This document shows, one piece after another, positions 14,376 to 16,069 of a stretch of DNA of 16,069 nt. Origin of the DNA: Flavobacterium psychrophilum (lineage in GTDB: Bacteria; Bacteroidota; Bacteroidia; Flavobacteriales; Flavobacteriaceae); the NCBI GenBank assembly GCA_022730285.1, contig DZCQ01000036.1, positions 1 through 16,069 of the forward strand, read 5' to 3'. Each line of letters starts with the position of its first letter. Position 1 is the stretch's first letter. Made by a program: the position numbers and the translations under genes. Below the pieces are notes generated by a model. The model was not told where the DNA came from. It worked only from the letters and a program-made list of their open reading frames with translations, and searched no databases.

Positions 14376-15980
14376 TTATATTAGTTCTGAAATTAATGCT
14401 GTTCCAACATTCTTTATTCTTAAATTTATATATTCTGCTATATAAATTGGTTTAATTGAAATATCAATAGTTATTATTTCTGGATTAGATGGATCAGGAA
14501 AAACATTCACAGTACCAGAACTAATTCCATTTTTTTCTCTAACACTTAAAAGTATTTGTTTCAATTCACTAGCAATTATCCTTCTTACATTTAATAAATT
14601 AGATTCAAAATTATACTTCTTTAATATATTAGATGTAGTTTTTTCAATATGATTAAATAAACTTCTAATGTTAATTTTATTAAATTGTGTATCTCTTATC
14701 ATAAACGTTTTTTGTGTCATTAGAGTATTCTTTTCTATATAATTTAAACCTATTTTATAAAGACTATCTAATTGTTCTTTCTTAAAGTCAATGTAAATAC
14801 TTGATACATTTAATATTTGACCTTTTTCTAATCCGGCACCAGGTGACCAAGGTCTAATTAAACTAGCTTGTGCTTTTAACCCAGCAATATCACCGGCAAT
14901 ATTAACTAATCTATTTTTATCACTAAACCCATCATATTGTTCTTTAACATTACATGTAAAATGACAAAATTGACTTCTTTCTAATGAATCCAAATAATCA
15001 AATAATACCTCATATTCTAAATTGGTATATGTTTTTTTATTTTTAATTTCTGATAATAATAATACTTGTCCATCTTCTGTATATAATACTTCTTCCTTAT
15101 CTCCATCTATTTCAATTTTAAGTATTCTAGTAAATGATGTAGGAATACCAATAAATGCTATACAATCTCTTCTAGTTTCTGCTAATCTAATTGCTAAACT
15201 GTTATCTAATTCATTTCCTATAATAATATCAATATCATAACTATCTTTATCAAAAATTTCATATGACTCTGCTAAATTCTCGTCTGTAGGTAAAATCGTA
15301 TTACCAAAAGTTAATGTTTTAGCACTGTCACCATAAAACGGAGAAAATGAATAAAACTCAAAATTTATCATAGATAATTTAATATATACATATGAACTCT
15401 TATCTAGCTCAGAAACCTCAGAAGAATTTATATAAAAATTCTCCATAAGTTTATTATTTCTAAAAACACAAATTCCTATATATCCATCTTCAAAATAACT
15501 AAATACATCTTTAGCTTTAGTTGTACCGAATAAAATTGGATTTTTACTCCAATCATATTTTCTAATTCTTGTAACCGTTATTAGATTTCCATGTACACCT
15601 GGTGTTTTGGCAATAATACTTATACCATCATTATCAAATTTTAACGAATCTTTAATATTATCATAATCAGATTTATCAAGTATAGTTATAGGTTCAAGTG
15701 TATTTGCATTATATTGTTGACCACCACTTGATCTACATACCCAAATCCCACTACTATATTGAAGATAATTATAAACTTGGTACCAATCATTATGGTATAT
15801 GTCTACACCTCTTCCAAATGTAACTTTGAATTGATTTATATTAGTAATATAAACTGGTTTATTTATTGGGCCTTTTTCAAAAACACCAACGAATGCACCA
15901 ATTTCATTTGTTAAGTTAGGAACATAATGTGGTAATGATGTATCTTTATATGAAACAGATGGTGATGAAGTTTCAATCAT
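14376..15980 (-). CDS. Contractile tail sheath protein (gp18-like)
   Basis: This 534-residue protein forms the contractile sheath around the tail tube. The N-terminus SPSVSYKDTSLPHYVPNLTN (6-25) then GAFVGVFEKGPINKPVYITN (28-47) matches the sheath opening ('.pgv.v.e.d.s......n..gafvG.f..Gp...p..vts...f...fG'). FGRGVD and a tyrosine-rich helix (64-77) follow. The segment RDCIAFIGIP (271-280) is the strand that opens the variable domain, and LIRPWSPGAGLEKGQILNVS (374-393) is the conserved 'pW..paGl.rG.i.nv' block that marks gp18 homologues. The C-terminal domain contains the arm segment TIDISIKPIYIAEYINLRI. T4 gp18 is 659 residues; sheaths of marine relatives vary in their outer insertion domains, so the shorter length suggests a reduced one. 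A late promoter (16001-16008) and an AGGATT ribosome site precede ATG 15980. Confidence 0.9.
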   Translation of the reverse strand: MIETSSPSVSYKDTSLPHYVPNLTNEIGAFVGVFEKGPINKPVYITNINQFKVTFGRGVDIYHNDWYQVYNYLQYSSGIWVCRSSGGQQYNANTLEPITILDKSDYDNIKDSLKFDNDGISIIAKTPGVHGNLITVTRIRKYDWSKNPILFGTTKAKDVFSYFEDGYIGICVFRNNKLMENFYINSSEVSELDKSSYVYIKLSMINFEFYSFSPFYGDSAKTLTFGNTILPTDENLAESYEIFDKDSYDIDIIIGNELDNSLAIRLAETRRDCIAFIGIPTSFTRILKIEIDGDKEEVLYTEDGQVLLLSEIKNKKTYTNLEYEVLFDYLDSLERSQFCHFTCNVKEQYDGFSDKNRLVNIAGDIAGLKAQASLIRPWSPGAGLEKGQILNVSSIYIDFKKEQLDSLYKIGLNYIEKNTLMTQKTFMIRDTQFNKINIRSLFNHIEKTTSNILKKYNFESNLLNVRRIIASELKQILLSVREKNGISSGTVNVFPDPSNPEIITIDISIKPIYIAEYINLRIKNVGTALISELI

Positions 15981-16000
15981 TATAAATCCTATTTTAGTAT

Positions 16001-16008
16001 TATTTATA
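16001..16008 (-). promoter_or_regulatory. T4-type late promoter of the tail sheath gene
   Basis: The minus strand reads TATAAATA, about 20 bases upstream of ATG 15980. Confidence 0.65.
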
Positions 16009-16069
16009 TGTAGATTTTTATGTAAATTTTATGTCCACAATCAAATATTTTTCTAAAATTATTATTATA

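Noticed and set aside
16004..16069. Open minus-strand frame entering from the right edge and ending at 16004
   Set aside because: Only about 21 residues (ending KIYIKIYI) are visible, they are low in complexity and overlap the late promoter. It could be the tail of an upstream gene but cannot be identified.

Overview
The window looks like part of the late structural region of a T4-like contractile-tailed phage (myovirus) with a very AT-rich genome. The evidence is a gp18-type tail sheath gene, a run of fibre-like virion proteins, perfect T4-type late promoter octamers (TATAAATA) next to start codons, tight gene packing and almost uniform transcription on the minus strand. The base composition and the gene families (cysteine-rich glycine fibre proteins, a phage carbamoyltransferase, a fibre ending in an S74 chaperone) resemble marine T4-like phages of low-GC hosts such as SAR11 or picocyanobacteria. 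The host itself cannot be read from this sequence.

Layout, following transcription from right to left. The tail sheath (14376-15980) and a fibre/baseplate-like protein (13443-14363) share one late promoter at 16001. A second late promoter at 13431 serves a repeat-containing fibre protein (12352-13398) and a coiled-coil protein (11832-12332) that share a C-terminal motif. A third promoter at 11829 serves a beta-repeat virion protein (10991-11806) and a large fibre with a self-cleaving S74 chaperone (8389-10974). After a strong hairpin come two copies of a two-gene cassette, each a cysteine/glycine-rich adhesin-like fibre followed by a likely tail-assembly chaperone (7513-8340 with 6795-7502; 5984-6793 with 5305-5976).

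Next is a group of modification genes: a GT9-like glycosyltransferase (4293-5255), a remnant of a second carbamoyltransferase (about 4086-4286), an intact NodU/CmcH-type carbamoyltransferase (2242-4053) and a TIM-barrel-like, cysteine-rich protein that resembles the U32/UbiV hydroxylase family (999-2240). They may decorate a sugar, a virion protein or the DNA; the sequence does not say which.

The left end is a breakpoint-rich zone. A third glycine-fibre gene (785-976, minus) and a 2OG-Fe(II)-oxygenase-like gene (660 onward, plus) are both cut off where they meet, yet both keep promoter and ribosome site. A holin-like two-helix membrane protein (367-591) and the start of another fibre gene (1-289) follow. 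Repeated cassettes, a gene remnant and two truncated convergent genes suggest a recombination hot spot for host-range and decoration genes. No tRNA, CRISPR array or insertion sequence was seen, and no gene-free stretch exceeds 300 bases.
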